Of a stretch of DNA of 61,711 nt, positions 8,614 through 18,297 are shown one piece after another. The notes under the pieces are model-generated. The model was not told where the DNA came from and searched no databases. It saw only the letters and a program-made list of their open reading frames with translations. Source of the DNA: Clostridiales bacterium (GTDB lineage: Bacteria > Bacillota > Clostridia > Peptostreptococcales > Anaerovoracaceae); contig SVCU01000012.1 of the NCBI GenBank assembly GCA_015058215.1, positions 1 through 61,711 of the forward strand. Direction: 5' to 3'. The position numbers and the translations under genes were made by a program. Position 1 is the stretch's first letter. Every line of letters starts with the position of its first letter.

Positions 8614-9675
8614 TTAGTGATTATCCCGCCATTTGCGGTAAGCATCGGCGTGTTTTTCGTGTTCCGCATAGGTTTTGGAGAACACGTGAGCGCCGGTGCC
8701 GTCGGTACCGAGTACATAGTAATAGTATCCGGTGTCTGCAGGCTCCAGGGCCGCTTCCAGGGAAGCCTTGCCGGGAGAGCAGATGGGGCCGGGCGGGAAG
8801 CCCTTGTTTTTGTAGGTGTTATAGGGGCTGTCCACCTCCAGATCCTTAAGGGTGACCACGGGCTTGGTCACGCCCAGAGCGTAGAGGACGGTGGCATCGA
8901 TCTGCAGCTTCATGCCCTTTTCCAGGCGGTTGTAGATCACGCTGGCCACCAGAGGACGGTCCTTATCCACGGAAGCTTCCCGTTCGATGAGGGAAGCGAT
9001 GGTGACGATCTCGTTGATGTCGTAGCCCTTATTCTTGGCGGCATTGGCCATTTCACGGGTGAACATTTTGTCGAACTGGCTCAGCATTTTATCCAGAACG
9101 CCGTGAGCCCCCGCATCCACGTACACCTCGTAGGTTTCGGGATAGAGGTAGCCTTCCAGGCGGTTCTCCCCTTCCGGTGCATCCTCCAGGAACCAGTAAT
9201 CGAACTTGCCGTGCTCCGCTTCGTGCTTGAAATTTTCCAGAGTATCAAGACCGGCCTCGGCCAGAGCTTCCAGAGTCTGAGCCAGAGTATAGCCCTCCGG
9301 GATGGTGAAGCGGGTGGTCTCATAGGAAACCCCTTCGATCAGAGCCTCCATGATCTCCAGCATGGACATATCGGCGGAGAACACATAATTGCCTGCCTGG
9401 AATTTGCCGTCAAATTCGTTCAGTTTGGACTGGATGCGGAACACCAGCGCATTGTCGATGAGCTCTGCATGGTACAGAGCGCTGGCAACGCCGCGGGTGC
9501 TGCTGCCCATGGGAATGGTTACATTGATCTCTGCCGTGTTGCCGGGATCCATAGGCTGTGAATGCTTGTTGATATACCCCATGATCCCCAAAAATACCCC
9601 GAGAATCAGCAGTACAACTACGATCAGGAAAATCAGGCAGCCCATGCCCTTCTTTTTCTTCTTCTGTTGCGTCAT
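8614..9675 (-). CDS. mltG: Endolytic murein transglycosylase MltG
   Basis: 353 residues. The ATG at 9675 (MTQQKKKKK) follows AAGAGG; an upstream in-frame ATG at 9717 lies in the efp terminator hairpin and is rejected. A basic cytoplasmic stretch is followed by one membrane span (about residues 12-34), a LysM-like region and the YceG catalytic domain. The catalytic Glu lies in I-A-S-L-I-E-R-E-A, followed by the conserved V-I-Y-N-R-L motif. MltG cleaves nascent glycan strands and sets their length at the membrane. The gene sits alone between efp and the CNNM-type gene. Confidence 0.95.
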   Translation of the reverse strand: MTQQKKKKKGMGCLIFLIVVVLLILGVFLGIMGYINKHSQPMDPGNTAEINVTIPMGSSTRGVASALYHAELIDNALVFRIQSKLNEFDGKFQAGNYVFSADMSMLEIMEALIEGVSYETTRFTIPEGYTLAQTLEALAEAGLDTLENFKHEAEHGKFDYWFLEDAPEGENRLEGYLYPETYEVYVDAGAHGVLDKMLSQFDKMFTREMANAAKNKGYDINEIVTIASLIEREASVDKDRPLVASVIYNRLEKGMKLQIDATVLYALGVTKPVVTLKDLEVDSPYNTYKNKGFPPGPICSPGKASLEAALEPADTGYYYYVLGTDGTGAHVFSKTYAEHEKHADAYRKWRDNH

Positions 9676-9696
9676 TGATTTCTGCCTCTTAAAAAA

Positions 9697-9727
9697 GTTT
9701 CGCAGGATGGACTCCACCCTGCGAAAC
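9697..9727 (-). terminator. Intrinsic terminator between efp and mltG
   Basis: A 13-bp stem with one G-U/A-C type mismatch (GTTTCGCAGG..., loop of about five bases) is followed on the minus strand by TTTTTT, and starts 13 bases after the efp stop codon. The mltG ribosome binding site lies directly after the T run, so read-through may feed mltG. Confidence 0.88.
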
Positions 9728-9739
9728 CTACTTTCTGTT

Positions 9740-10300
9740 TTATTTTGCGCGGGACAGGTAGTCGCCGGTGCGGGTATCGATCTGGATCAGTTCGCCTTCT
9801 TCGATGAAGATGGGAACCTGAACGATGGCGCCGGTTTCTACGGTGGCTGCCTTGGTGACGTTGGTGGCGGTATCGCCCTTTACACCGGGTTCGGTTTCGA
9901 TGACCTTCAGAACTACGAAGTTGGGAGCTTCTACCAGGAAGGCTGCGCCCTTGTAGAACTTGATGGTGGCCATATCGTTTTCACGCAGATACTTCATTGC
10001 GTCTTCAACCTGTTCTGCCATGAGGGGAACCTGATCGTAGGTTTCCTGGTCCATGAAGTAGTACAGTTCGCCGTCGTTGTACAGATACTGCATCTGCTTG
10101 GTTTCGATTCTGGCTTCCTGGAACTTATCGCTGGGGTTGAAAGCTTCTTCTCTGGTAGCACCGGTCAGGATGTTCTTATACTTGGTTCTGACGAATGCTG
10201 CACCTTTACCGGGCTTTACGTGCTGGAAATCCACTACTACATGGGGATCGCCGTTCATTTCGAAAGTCATGCCCTTTCTGAAGTCGCTTGCGTAAATCAT
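9740..10300 (-). CDS. efp: Translation elongation factor P
   Basis: 186 residues, the standard size. Three beta-barrel domains are recognisable: KOW-like N-terminus with [10 protein letters not shown] (the loop Lys, in P-G-K-G, is the position modified in many bacteria), the central OB domain ([14 protein letters not shown]) and the C-terminal domain ending in [11 protein letters not shown] relieves ribosome stalling at proline runs. The start at 10300 is preceded by CGGAGG. It has its own promoter and terminator. Confidence 0.98.
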   Translation of the reverse strand: MIYASDFRKGMTFEMNGDPHVVVDFQHVKPGKGAAFVRTKYKNILTGATREEAFNPSDKFQEARIETKQMQYLYNDGELYYFMDQETYDQVPLMAEQVEDAMKYLRENDMATIKFYKGAAFLVEAPNFVVLKVIETEPGVKGDTATNVTKAATVETGAIVQVPIFIEEGELIQIDTRTGDYLSRAK

Positions 10301-10360
10301 ATCTATTTCCTCCGTAAAATTAAATACACTTAACGTCTGTTTTGTCAGACACTACGTTTT

Positions 10361-10389
10361 AGTATAGCAGAACTCTCAGTAATTGCCAA
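10361..10389 (-). promoter_or_regulatory. Promoter of efp
   Basis: TTGGCA and TATACT with a 17-base spacer on the minus strand. The leader also contains a small GTCTG/CAGAC stem-loop (10337-10350). Confidence 0.7.
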
Positions 10390-10397
10390 TACTTTTT

Positions 10398-12464
10398 TTA
10401 CAGTTCCATAAAGATCGGCATGATTACGGGGCTGCGTTTGGTGGTTTTGTAGATGAAATCCTGCATTGCGTTACGCACTGCGCTCTTCATGGGGCCGTAA
10501 TCCTTCATCTTGCTCACATCGAAGCGATCCATGGCATCCCGTGCCACCTTGGCGGCCACGGTCAGCAGATCTTCAGCTTCCTTCACATAAACGAAGCCCT
10601 TGGAAATGATGTCGGGGCCGGAGACCACCATGCCCAGATCCCGGTCGATGGTGGCTGCCACGATGATGAGGCCGCCTTCGGACAGCAGTTTTCTGTCCTT
10701 CAGTACCGCATTGCCCACATCGCCGATGCCGAAGCCGTCCACCAGCACTGCGGGGCATTCGATGTGTTCGTTTGCGAATTCCACCTTATGCTTATGCAGG
10801 GACATGACCTGGCCGTTGTCGGACAGGAAGATCTTCTGGGGATCCATGCCCAGGTCTGCGGCCAGCTGTGCGTGAGCCCGCAGATGACGGTATTCGCCGT
10901 GAACGGGCATGAAGAATTCGGGCTTCAGCAGCATGTGGATCAGCTTCAGCTCTTCCTGGCAGGCGTGACCGGACACGTGGGTTTCCGCGATGTCGGAGTA
11001 GATCACTTCCACGCCCTTTGCAAACAGCTTGTTTACAATGTTGGAAACCGCCTTTTCATTGCCGGGGATGGGAGAGGAAGACAGGATGACCACGTCGCCC
11101 TGCTTCAGCTGCACGTTCTTGTGTTCGTTGCTGGCCATGCGGGACAGTGCCGACATGGGCTCGCCCTGGCTGCCGGTGGTGATGATCACCAGCTCGGAAT
11201 CGGCATAGTTCTTGATCTTATTGATATCCACCAGCACACCCACGGGCACCTTCAGGTAGCCCAGTTCGATGGCGATGCCCACCACGTTGATCATACTTCT
11301 GCCGGAGATGGCCACCTTTCGGTTGCACATAACAGCGGTATCAATGATTTTCTGAACACGGTTTACGTTGGAGGAGAAGGTGGCTACCAGGATTCTGGAG
11401 GACTCGCACTTGCGGAAAATGTTCTCCAGGGTGACGCCCACGTTCCGCTCGGAGGGGGTATAGCCCTTCCGTTCCACGTTGGTGCTGTCGCACAGCATCA
11501 GCAGAACGCCTTCGCTGCCGATGGAGGCCAGCTTCTGGAAATCGATGGGCTTCCCTTCCAGGGGCGTATAGTCGATCTTAAAGTCGCCGGTGTGGAAGAT
11601 CACGCCTGCGGGCGTACTGATGGCATAGGCCAGAGCATCCGCAATGGAATGGGTCATGTGGATGGCTTCCGCTTCGAAAATGCCGATCTTCACTTTATCG
11701 CCGTCTTTGATCTCGCGGAGATCACCGTCGATGCCATGCTCCTTCAGCTTGTTCTGCACCAGCCCCAGAGTCAGACGGGAGCCGTAAACGGGAATGGGAA
11801 GATCCCGCAGCAGATACGGAACACCGCCGATGTGGTCTTCGTGGCCGTGGGTCAGGATCAGGCCCTTCACCTTGTGGCGGTTGGCCAGAAGATAGCTGAA
11901 ATCGGGGATGACGATATCGATGCCCAGCATTTCATCTTCGGGGAAGGTGGTGCCGCAGTCCACGATCAGGATGTCGTCGCCGCATTCCAGAACGGTGATG
12001 TTCTTCCCGATCTCGTGGAGACCGCCCATGGGGATGATCCGCACTTCCGGATCGGCAGCCTTGCGGCCGGCCGCACTGCGGCGGGTCTTCTTTTCCACGG
12101 GAGCCTGCTGGCTCTTCTCTTTTTTCAGAGGGATGGCGGGAATGTTCAGAAGAGGTGTCTTCTTTCTGGCTGCCGTCTTCTTTTCAGCGGGTTCCGCCTT
12201 GGCTGCGGCGGTTTTCTTTGCCGCGGCCTTGGAGACCGTTTCCTTTTTGGGAGCAGCCTTCTTGGCAGCGGTCTCCTTTTTGGGAGCCGCCGCTTTCTTT
12301 GCTGCAGTTTCCTTGGCTGCAGCCTTGGGAGCCGCCGCCTTTTTGGAAGCGGCAGGCTTTTTGGCAGCCGCTTCTTTCTTGGGGGCGGCTGCCTTCTTTT
12401 CAGCGGCCTTGGCCGCAGAAGCCGTTCTGGTTCTGCGAGCCGTGCCTTTGGTTTCGTTTTCCAA
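10398..12464 (-). CDS. rnj: Ribonuclease J with long Lys/Ala-rich N-terminal extension
   Basis: 688 residues; RNase J is normally about 555. The core starts near residue 140 (VRIIPMGGLHEIGKN) and has the metallo-beta-lactamase motif HGHEDH at 206-211, followed by beta-CASP elements (GRSMINV; SGHACQEELKLIH) and the C-terminal domain. Residues 1-140 are a low-complexity tail made of degenerate APKKE/AAKK/AAPK repeats, resembling histone H1-like or ribosomal tails, probably RNA- or membrane-surface-binding. The start is TTG at 12464 after AAAGGAAAGGA; no ATG occurs before residue 146. RNase J is the 5'-exo/endonuclease of mRNA decay and rRNA maturation. It is last in the secDF-to-rnj run, 20 bases after leuS. 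Confidence 0.95.
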   Translation of the reverse strand: MENETKGTARRTRTASAAKAAEKKAAAPKKEAAAKKPAASKKAAAPKAAAKETAAKKAAAPKKETAAKKAAPKKETVSKAAAKKTAAAKAEPAEKKTAARKKTPLLNIPAIPLKKEKSQQAPVEKKTRRSAAGRKAADPEVRIIPMGGLHEIGKNITVLECGDDILIVDCGTTFPEDEMLGIDIVIPDFSYLLANRHKVKGLILTHGHEDHIGGVPYLLRDLPIPVYGSRLTLGLVQNKLKEHGIDGDLREIKDGDKVKIGIFEAEAIHMTHSIADALAYAISTPAGVIFHTGDFKIDYTPLEGKPIDFQKLASIGSEGVLLMLCDSTNVERKGYTPSERNVGVTLENIFRKCESSRILVATFSSNVNRVQKIIDTAVMCNRKVAISGRSMINVVGIAIELGYLKVPVGVLVDINKIKNYADSELVIITTGSQGEPMSALSRMASNEHKNVQLKQGDVVILSSSPIPGNEKAVSNIVNKLFAKGVEVIYSDIAETHVSGHACQEELKLIHMLLKPEFFMPVHGEYRHLRAHAQLAADLGMDPQKIFLSDNGQVMSLHKHKVEFANEHIECPAVLVDGFGIGDVGNAVLKDRKLLSEGGLIIVAATIDRDLGMVVSGPDIISKGFVYVKEAEDLLTVAAKVARDAMDRFDVSKMKDYGPMKSAVRNAMQDFIYKTTKRSPVIMPIFMEL

Positions 12465-12484
12465 AACGTCCTTTCCTTTCTATA

Positions 12485-14977
12485 CTATCTGACCACCAGG
12501 TTCAGCAGCTTTCCGGGAACGGGGATGACTTTGACAACTTGCTTCCCTTCCAGGAGTGCCACAACCTTTTCGTTTTCCATGGTGATCTTCTGGAATTCTT
12601 CTTTGGAGAGACCGTTGGGAACCATGATCTTCTCCTTGATCTTGCCGTTGATCTGAATGACGATCTCCACTTCGGCATCCTTGCACTTTTCGGGATCGTA
12701 CGCAGGCCAGGGAGAAACGGAGCAGATGCCTTCGAAGCCGTGAGCTTCCCAGATTTCATCGCAGATATGCGGTGCGAAGGGGCTCAGCAGCTGCAGAACG
12801 GTCTTCAGTTCGGCCTTGTTGCAGGTCTTTTCGATCTGGTTCAGCAGAGCCATCAGAGCGGCGATGGCGGTGTTGGGCTTCAGGTTATCGATGTCCTCGG
12901 TGACCTTCTTGATGGTCTTGTGCAGTGCGGACAGATTGGCCTTGGAGTATTCGGTTTCGCTGTCCTTCACATTGTATGCCATGGCCCAGATGCGGTCCAG
13001 GAAACGCTTGCAGCCCTTGACAGCCTTGGGAGACCAGGTTGCAGCCTTTTCGAAGTCACCGATGAACATGACGTAGAGACGCATGGTGTCGGCACCGTAT
13101 TCGCGGATGACATCGTCGGGGTTGACCACGTTGCCCAGAGATTTGGACATCTTGACGGAGGGACGGTATACGTCGCTGCCGTACTTGGCAATGGCAGCAT
13201 CCTTTTCTTCCTGGGTTTCGTAGTTATCGATATAATGGGGGTTTTCGCCCAGGATCATGCCGTGAGAAGTTCTCTTGGCATAGGGTTCCTTGGTGGGTAC
13301 CACGCCGATATCGTAGAGGAACTTATGCCAGAAGCGGCTGTACAGCAGGTGCAGGGTGGTGTGTTCCATACCGCCGTTGTACCAGTCTACGGGGCTCCAG
13401 TATTCCAGCAGTTCCTTGGAAGCCAGGGCCTTATCGTTGTGGGGATCCATGTAGCGCAGATAATACCAGGAAGAACCGGCCCACTGGGGCATGGTATCGG
13501 TTTCACGCTTTGCGTCGGCACCGCAGATGGGGCACTTTACGTTGACCCAGTCGGTGATGGCGGACAGAGGGCTTTCACCGTCGTCGGTGGGTTCGTAGCT
13601 TTCCACATCGGGCAGCAGCAGAGGCAGATCTTCTTCCTTCATGGGCACTTCGCCGCAGTGGGGGCAGTGGATGATGGGAATGGGTTCGCCCCAGTAGCGC
13701 TGGCGGCTGAAGACCCAGTCTCTCAGCTTGAAATTGGTCTTGGCATAGCCGATGCCCTGTTCTTCCAGCCACTTGGTGATGGCGGGGATGGCATCCTTTA
13801 CGGTGAGGCCATTCAGGAAGCCGGAGTTTACCATAATACCTGTATCGTCTTTCAGAGTGAAGGCGGCTTCTTCCACGTTGCCGCCGGCCACAACTTCGAT
13901 GATATCGCAGCCGAATGCCTTGGCGAATTCCCAGTCACGGTCGTCATGAGCGGGAACGGCCATGATGGCGCCGGTGCCGTAGGTGGACAGTACGTAGTCG
14001 GAGATGAAAATGGGGATTTCCTTGCCGTTGACAGGGTTGATGCCCTTTACGCCGTCCAGCTTCACGCCGGTCTTTTCCTTGTTCAGTTCGGTACGTTCCA
14101 GATCGGACTTGGCAGCGGCCTTGGCCTGGTATGCCTTGATCTCATCGGCATTGCCCAGCTGAGGCATCCACTTCTTCACCAGTTCGTGTTCGGGGGACAG
14201 CACCATGTAGGTGACGCCGAACAGGGTGTCGGGCCGGGTGGTGTATACCAGGATATCGTCGCCGATGGTGGATTTGAAGGTCACTTCCGCACCGTGGGAA
14301 CGACCGATCCAGTTGGTCTGCTGTGCCTTAACGCGTTCGATGAAGTCCAGACCTTCCAGATCGTCGATCAGGCGATCGGCATACTTGGTGATGCGCAGCA
14401 TCCACTGGCTCTTTTCCTTGCGGACAACGGGGGAACCGCAGCGTTCGCAGACGCCTTCCACCACTTCTTCGTTGGCCAGAACGCACTTGCAGCTGGTGCA
14501 CCAGTTTACGGGCATCTTGGCCTTATAAGCCAGACCGTTCTTGTAGAGCTGCAGGAAGATCCACTGGGTCCACTTGAAGTAGGCGGGATCGGTGGTGTTG
14601 ATTTCTCTATCCCAGTCGAAGGAATAACCCAGAGCCTTCAGCTGACGGCGGAAGTTCTTGATGTTGTTTTCCGTAACGATCTTGGGATGGATGTGATTCT
14701 TGATGGCGAAGTTTTCGGTGGGCAGACCGAAGGCATCGTAGCCCATGGGGAACAGCACGTTCATGCCGGCCATTCTCTTCTTACGGGCGATGATGTCCAT
14801 TGCGGTGTAGGGACGGGGATGGCCTACGTGCAGACCGGCTGCGCTGGGGTAAGGGAATTCTACCAGGCCAAAGAACTTTTCTTTGGTGCCGCCGTCTTCT
14901 GCCGCATAGATCTTCTTTTCGTCCCAGATCTGCTGCCACTTGGCTTCCAGGTTTTTAAAATCGTATTGCTGTTGCAT
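12485..14977 (-). CDS. leuS: Leucyl-tRNA synthetase
   Basis: 830 residues, a bacterial-type class I enzyme that charges tRNA-Leu. HIGH signature appears as HVGHPRPYT at 50-58 and KMSKS as V-K-M-S-K-S-L-G near residue 600. The CP1 editing domain is present ([20 protein letters not shown]) and the zinc-like Cys pairs C-T-S-C and C-E-R-C lie near 160-178. The C-terminus ([11 protein letters not shown]...[10 protein letters not shown]) is the usual tRNA-binding end. AGAGGTGAAAACATC precedes the ATG. It lies 24 bases after rsfS. Confidence 0.98.
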   Translation of the reverse strand: MQQQYDFKNLEAKWQQIWDEKKIYAAEDGGTKEKFFGLVEFPYPSAAGLHVGHPRPYTAMDIIARKKRMAGMNVLFPMGYDAFGLPTENFAIKNHIHPKIVTENNIKNFRRQLKALGYSFDWDREINTTDPAYFKWTQWIFLQLYKNGLAYKAKMPVNWCTSCKCVLANEEVVEGVCERCGSPVVRKEKSQWMLRITKYADRLIDDLEGLDFIERVKAQQTNWIGRSHGAEVTFKSTIGDDILVYTTRPDTLFGVTYMVLSPEHELVKKWMPQLGNADEIKAYQAKAAAKSDLERTELNKEKTGVKLDGVKGINPVNGKEIPIFISDYVLSTYGTGAIMAVPAHDDRDWEFAKAFGCDIIEVVAGGNVEEAAFTLKDDTGIMVNSGFLNGLTVKDAIPAITKWLEEQGIGYAKTNFKLRDWVFSRQRYWGEPIPIIHCPHCGEVPMKEEDLPLLLPDVESYEPTDDGESPLSAITDWVNVKCPICGADAKRETDTMPQWAGSSWYYLRYMDPHNDKALASKELLEYWSPVDWYNGGMEHTTLHLLYSRFWHKFLYDIGVVPTKEPYAKRTSHGMILGENPHYIDNYETQEEKDAAIAKYGSDVYRPSVKMSKSLGNVVNPDDVIREYGADTMRLYVMFIGDFEKAATWSPKAVKGCKRFLDRIWAMAYNVKDSETEYSKANLSALHKTIKKVTEDIDNLKPNTAIAALMALLNQIEKTCNKAELKTVLQLLSPFAPHICDEIWEAHGFEGICSVSPWPAYDPEKCKDAEVEIVIQINGKIKEKIMVPNGLSKEEFQKITMENEKVVALLEGKQVVKVIPVPGKLLNLVVR

Positions 14978-15001
14978 GATGTTTTCACCTCTGATTCAGG
15001 T

Positions 15002-15343
15002 TTATTCCACATCCAGGAAGATACCGTCTCCCCAGACTTTTTCAATATTGTAACGGCTTCTCTGATCCTGAGAAAACACGTTGATGACGATGTCGCCGTA
15101 GTCCATGAGGATCCAGCCGGAAGGGCCTCTGCCTTCGATGCTGCGGCTGAAGATCCCCTCTTCTGCCAGCTTATCGGAGAGCTCCGATGCCAGGCTTCTC
15201 ACCTGCCGCTCGGAGCCGCCGGAGGCGATCACCAGGAAATCCGCAAAGGAAGATTTCTCGGTCACGTCGATGACCACCACGTCTCTTGCTTTTTTCTCGT
15301 TGAGAATGGCTGCTGCTTTCAAAGCGATCTCTTTGTTTTCCAT
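15002..15343 (-). CDS. rsfS: Ribosomal silencing factor RsfS
   Basis: 113 residues, standard length for the RsfS/Iojap family. It shows the conserved core F-A-D-F-L-V-I-A-S-G-x-S-E-R-Q-V and the D-Y-G-D-I-V-I-N-V-F-S stretch. RsfS binds L14 on the 50S subunit and blocks subunit joining when nutrients run short. AAAGGAGG precedes the ATG. It follows the nadD-yqeK fusion by 15 bases, the usual neighbour pair in Bacillota. Confidence 0.96.
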   Translation of the reverse strand: MENKEIALKAAAILNEKKARDVVVIDVTEKSSFADFLVIASGGSERQVRSLASELSDKLAEEGIFSRSIEGRGPSGWILMDYGDIVINVFSQDQRSRYNIEKVWGDGIFLDVE

Positions 15344-15358
15344 ATGACTTCCTCCTTT

Positions 15359-16525
15359 TTATTTTGCAGAATCCCGCTGCGCCAGAAGATGGTCTCTGGC
15401 CCGCAGGGTGTCGGGATCCAGCTGCTGTCCTCTGGCTTCCACAAAGGCAATGGTGCTGTTCATGGACCAGAGACAGGCTTCGTTCAAATCGTTTCGTGCC
15501 AGCTTCCGCAGGGTTTCCACACCGGGGTACTCCCGTCCCCGTTCGGAGGCATCGGCTATGTACAGGATCTGTTCCAGCTTGCTCATAGCCGGGCGGCCGG
15601 TGGTGTGGTAGCAGACGGCGTTCAAAATGTCGGGATCGGTGATGCCGTACTCCCGCTCCATGGCCAGTGCCGCCAGCTTGCCGTGGGCCAGATTGGGGCT
15701 GTCCCAATACCGGGGTTCCAGCCCTTCCCTTTCTGCGATGGTGCGGAGCTCCTCCGGAGCAATGCCCCGGAACAGGTCATGGAAACAGGCCGCTGTCCGG
15801 AAGGGTTCAGGATCCTGACCGTGGATCGCGCAAAGCTCCAGGCCTTCCTGCAGCACCCCCAGCGTATGGAGCCGCCGCTTTTCCGTCAGCTTTTCCAGTA
15901 CGTCTTCCTGCAGATCGGAGAGCTGCAGATACAGGTCTTCCTTCTGCAGGTACCGTACCACGGCATCGGGCATCTGATAGCGCACCGAACGGCGATCCCG
16001 CAGGGCTTTCCGGATCTCCGAGGAAGAGATCTCCACCTGGGGCATACGGATCGTTTCAATGGCTTTCGCCCCGTTCTGCAGGTACCGTTCCCTGCAGGCT
16101 TCCAGTTCCTCTTCCCGGTAACCGCCCCGGGTTCCCACCAGAATGGTGTACTCTGACAGGATGCGGTCCGCCCGATACCAGCGGCCCAGGCTCAGAAAGG
16201 CATCGGTGCCCAGAATGAAGCAGATCTCGTCATCGGGATACCGCTTTTTCAAATGGTCCAGGGTATGGATGCTGTAGGAAACTTCCTCCCGTTTGATTTC
16301 CCAGTCGGAAACGGTCAGATACGGATTCCCCTTTACCGCAAGGCGGGCCATTTTCAGGCGATGGGCGGCATCGGTGCCTTTGGCACCGGTTTTGAAGGGC
16401 GAGACCCGGGCCGGCATCAGGATGACCCGGGACAGGCAGGCCTGCTCTCTGGCCTGTTCCGCCAGCAGCAGGTGCCCGTTGTGGATGGGGTCGAATGTGC
16501 CTCCGAACAGGCCAATTCGTTTCAT
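15359..16525 (-). CDS. nadD: NadD-YqeK fusion: nicotinate-nucleotide adenylyltransferase plus HD-domain phosphohydrolase
   Basis: 388 residues in one uninterrupted frame. Residues 1-200 are NadD: GGTFDPIHNGHL at 7-18 (HxGH nucleotidyltransferase motif) and the C-terminal signature SSSEIRKALRDRRSVRYQMP near 174-193, which makes deamido-NAD. Residues 210-385 are a YqeK-like HD domain: RLHTLGVLQ, AACFHDLFRG (the HD pair) and ILYIADASERGR; YqeK homologues hydrolyse Ap4A symmetrically. In many Bacillota nadD and yqeK are adjacent separate genes. The ATG at 16525 is two bases past the aspS stop; a longer frame lies inside aspS and is rejected. Confidence 0.93.
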   Translation of the reverse strand: MKRIGLFGGTFDPIHNGHLLLAEQAREQACLSRVILMPARVSPFKTGAKGTDAAHRLKMARLAVKGNPYLTVSDWEIKREEVSYSIHTLDHLKKRYPDDEICFILGTDAFLSLGRWYRADRILSEYTILVGTRGGYREEELEACRERYLQNGAKAIETIRMPQVEISSSEIRKALRDRRSVRYQMPDAVVRYLQKEDLYLQLSDLQEDVLEKLTEKRRLHTLGVLQEGLELCAIHGQDPEPFRTAACFHDLFRGIAPEELRTIAEREGLEPRYWDSPNLAHGKLAALAMEREYGITDPDILNAVCYHTTGRPAMSKLEQILYIADASERGREYPGVETLRKLARNDLNEACLWSMNSTIAFVEARGQQLDPDTLRARDHLLAQRDSAK

Positions 16526-16527
16526 AC

Positions 16528-18297
16528 TTAACCTCTGATATCGATTCCCAGTTCTTCCAGCTGGCCTTCGCCTGCTGGAGCGGGAGCTTCGCACATGATG
16601 TCCTGTGCGTTCTGGTTCTTGGGGAATGCCATTACTTCGCGGATGCTCTTTTCACCCAGCAGCAGCATGACCATACGATCCAGGCCGTAGGCCAGACCGC
16701 CGTGGGGAGGTACACCGTAGCGGAAAGCTTCCAGCAGGAAGCCGAACTTCAGCTGTGCTTCTTCGTCGCTGAGACCCAGTGCGTGGAACATCTTCTTCTG
16801 CAGCTGGCTGTCGTGGATTCGGATGGAGCCGCCGCCCATTTCCACACCGTTGAGAACGATGTCGTAAGCTCTTGCCTTTACCTTTTCGGGAGCAGTTTCC
16901 AGCAGTTCTACCTGATCCAGCTTGGGAGAGGTGAAGGGATGGTGCATTGCGGACAGTGCGCCGGTTTCCAGATCCTTTTCGAACAGGGGGAAGTCTACGA
17001 CCCACAGCAGATCGTATTCGTCATCCTTCAGCAGGCCCAGCTTGTCGGCCAGGTCGCGGCGCAGGAAGCCCAGGCTGTCGAAGACCACCTTATCGTGCTT
17101 GTCGGAAACGATCAGGATCAGGTCGTTGGGCTTGGCATCGAACACTGCCAGGATGGCATCCATCTCTTCCTTGGAGAAGAATTTGCCGATGGAAGCGGTG
17201 ATGTCTCCTTCTGCAGGCACGCGGACCCAGGCCAAGCCCTTGGCACCGTAAGCCTTTACAGCATCCTGCATCTTGTCCACATCCTTACGGCTGAACTTGT
17301 CGGCATAGCCGTTGATGCAGATACCGCGGACGGAGCCGCCGGCTTCGATGGCATCGGTGAAGACCTTGAAATTGCAGTTCTTCACGGTTTCGGTCAGGTT
17401 CTTCAGTTCGAAGCCGAAGCGGGTGTCGGGCTTATCGCTGCCGAACCGTTCCATGGCTTCGTCATAGGGGTATCTGGGGAAGGGAGTCTGTACGTCGATG
17501 CCCTTCAGTTCCTTGAACAGCTTCTTGATGAAGCGTTCCTGGATATCGATCACGTCGTCTTCTTCCACGAAGGACATTTCCAGGTCGATCTGGGTGAATT
17601 CGGGCTGACGGTCTGCTCTCAGGTCTTCGTCGCGGAAGCACTTGGCGATCTGGAAGTAACGATCGGTACCGGATGCCATCAGGATCTGCTTGAAGAGCTG
17701 GGGGGACTGGGGCAGAGCATAGAAGCTGCCCTGGTTCACGCGGCTGGGTACCAGGTAGTCACGGGCGCCTTCGGGAGTGGGCTTGACCAGCATGGGGGTT
17801 TCCACTTCGGTGAAGCCTTCTTCTGCGAAGAAGTTTCTTGCCAGGATGCAGACGTTGTGACGGAAGGTCAGGTTTCTCTGCATCTTGTTCTTTCTCAGGT
17901 CCAGATAACGGTACTTCAGACGCAGGTCTTCGGATACGTTATCGTCATCTTTGATGTAGATGGGGGGTGTTTCGGCTGCGGAATAGATCACAAGATCGGT
18001 TGCTGCGATTTCAACGTCGCCGGTGGGCAGATCCTTGTTCTTGGCTTCTCTTTCGCGAACGGTGCCGCAGATGCCTACAACGTATTCGCTGCGCAGGGTA
18101 TCTGCCTTCTGGAATACGTCTTCTGCCACGGTGTCGTCAAATACGACCTGTACGATACCGGTTTTGTCACGCAGATCGCAGAAGATCAGACCGCCCAGAT
18201 TTCTTCTCTTCTGGACCCAGCCGTTGAGGCGAACTTCCTTACCTGCATCTTCCATGCGGAGCTGGCCGCACATGTGAGTTCTTTTTACGATAGACAC
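16528..18297 (-). CDS. aspS: Aspartyl-tRNA synthetase
   Basis: 589 residues, the bacterial form with the GAD insertion. The N-terminal OB anticodon-binding domain spans 1-105 (NGWVQKRRNLGGLIFCDLRD), class II motif 2 is F-R-D-E-D-L-R-A-D-R-Q-P-E-F near 220, and motif 3 is HGGLAYGLDR near 540. The start is GTG at 18297, directly abutting the hemZ stop, with AGGAGG eight bases upstream. Whether it is discriminating or also charges Asn-tRNA is not decided here; Clostridia often have a nondiscriminating enzyme plus GatCAB. Confidence 0.98.
   Translation of the reverse strand: MSIVKRTHMCGQLRMEDAGKEVRLNGWVQKRRNLGGLIFCDLRDKTGIVQVVFDDTVAEDVFQKADTLRSEYVVGICGTVREREAKNKDLPTGDVEIAATDLVIYSAAETPPIYIKDDDNVSEDLRLKYRYLDLRKNKMQRNLTFRHNVCILARNFFAEEGFTEVETPMLVKPTPEGARDYLVPSRVNQGSFYALPQSPQLFKQILMASGTDRYFQIAKCFRDEDLRADRQPEFTQIDLEMSFVEEDDVIDIQERFIKKLFKELKGIDVQTPFPRYPYDEAMERFGSDKPDTRFGFELKNLTETVKNCNFKVFTDAIEAGGSVRGICINGYADKFSRKDVDKMQDAVKAYGAKGLAWVRVPAEGDITASIGKFFSKEEMDAILAVFDAKPNDLILIVSDKHDKVVFDSLGFLRRDLADKLGLLKDDEYDLLWVVDFPLFEKDLETGALSAMHHPFTSPKLDQVELLETAPEKVKARAYDIVLNGVEMGGGSIRIHDSQLQKKMFHALGLSDEEAQLKFGFLLEAFRYGVPPHGGLAYGLDRMVMLLLGEKSIREVMAFPKNQNAQDIMCEAPAPAGEGQLEELGIDIRG

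Noticed and set aside
9675-9717. MltG start at the upstream ATG
   Set aside because: It would place the N-terminus inside the efp terminator hairpin; the ATG at 9675 has its own AAGAGG.
12155-16156. Very long open frame on the plus strand (over 1300 codons)
   Set aside because: It lies antisense to rnj, leuS, rsfS and nadD-yqeK, all with clear motifs. Its translation is rich in His, Gly, Gln and Phe without domains. It is an effect of GC-rich codon bias.
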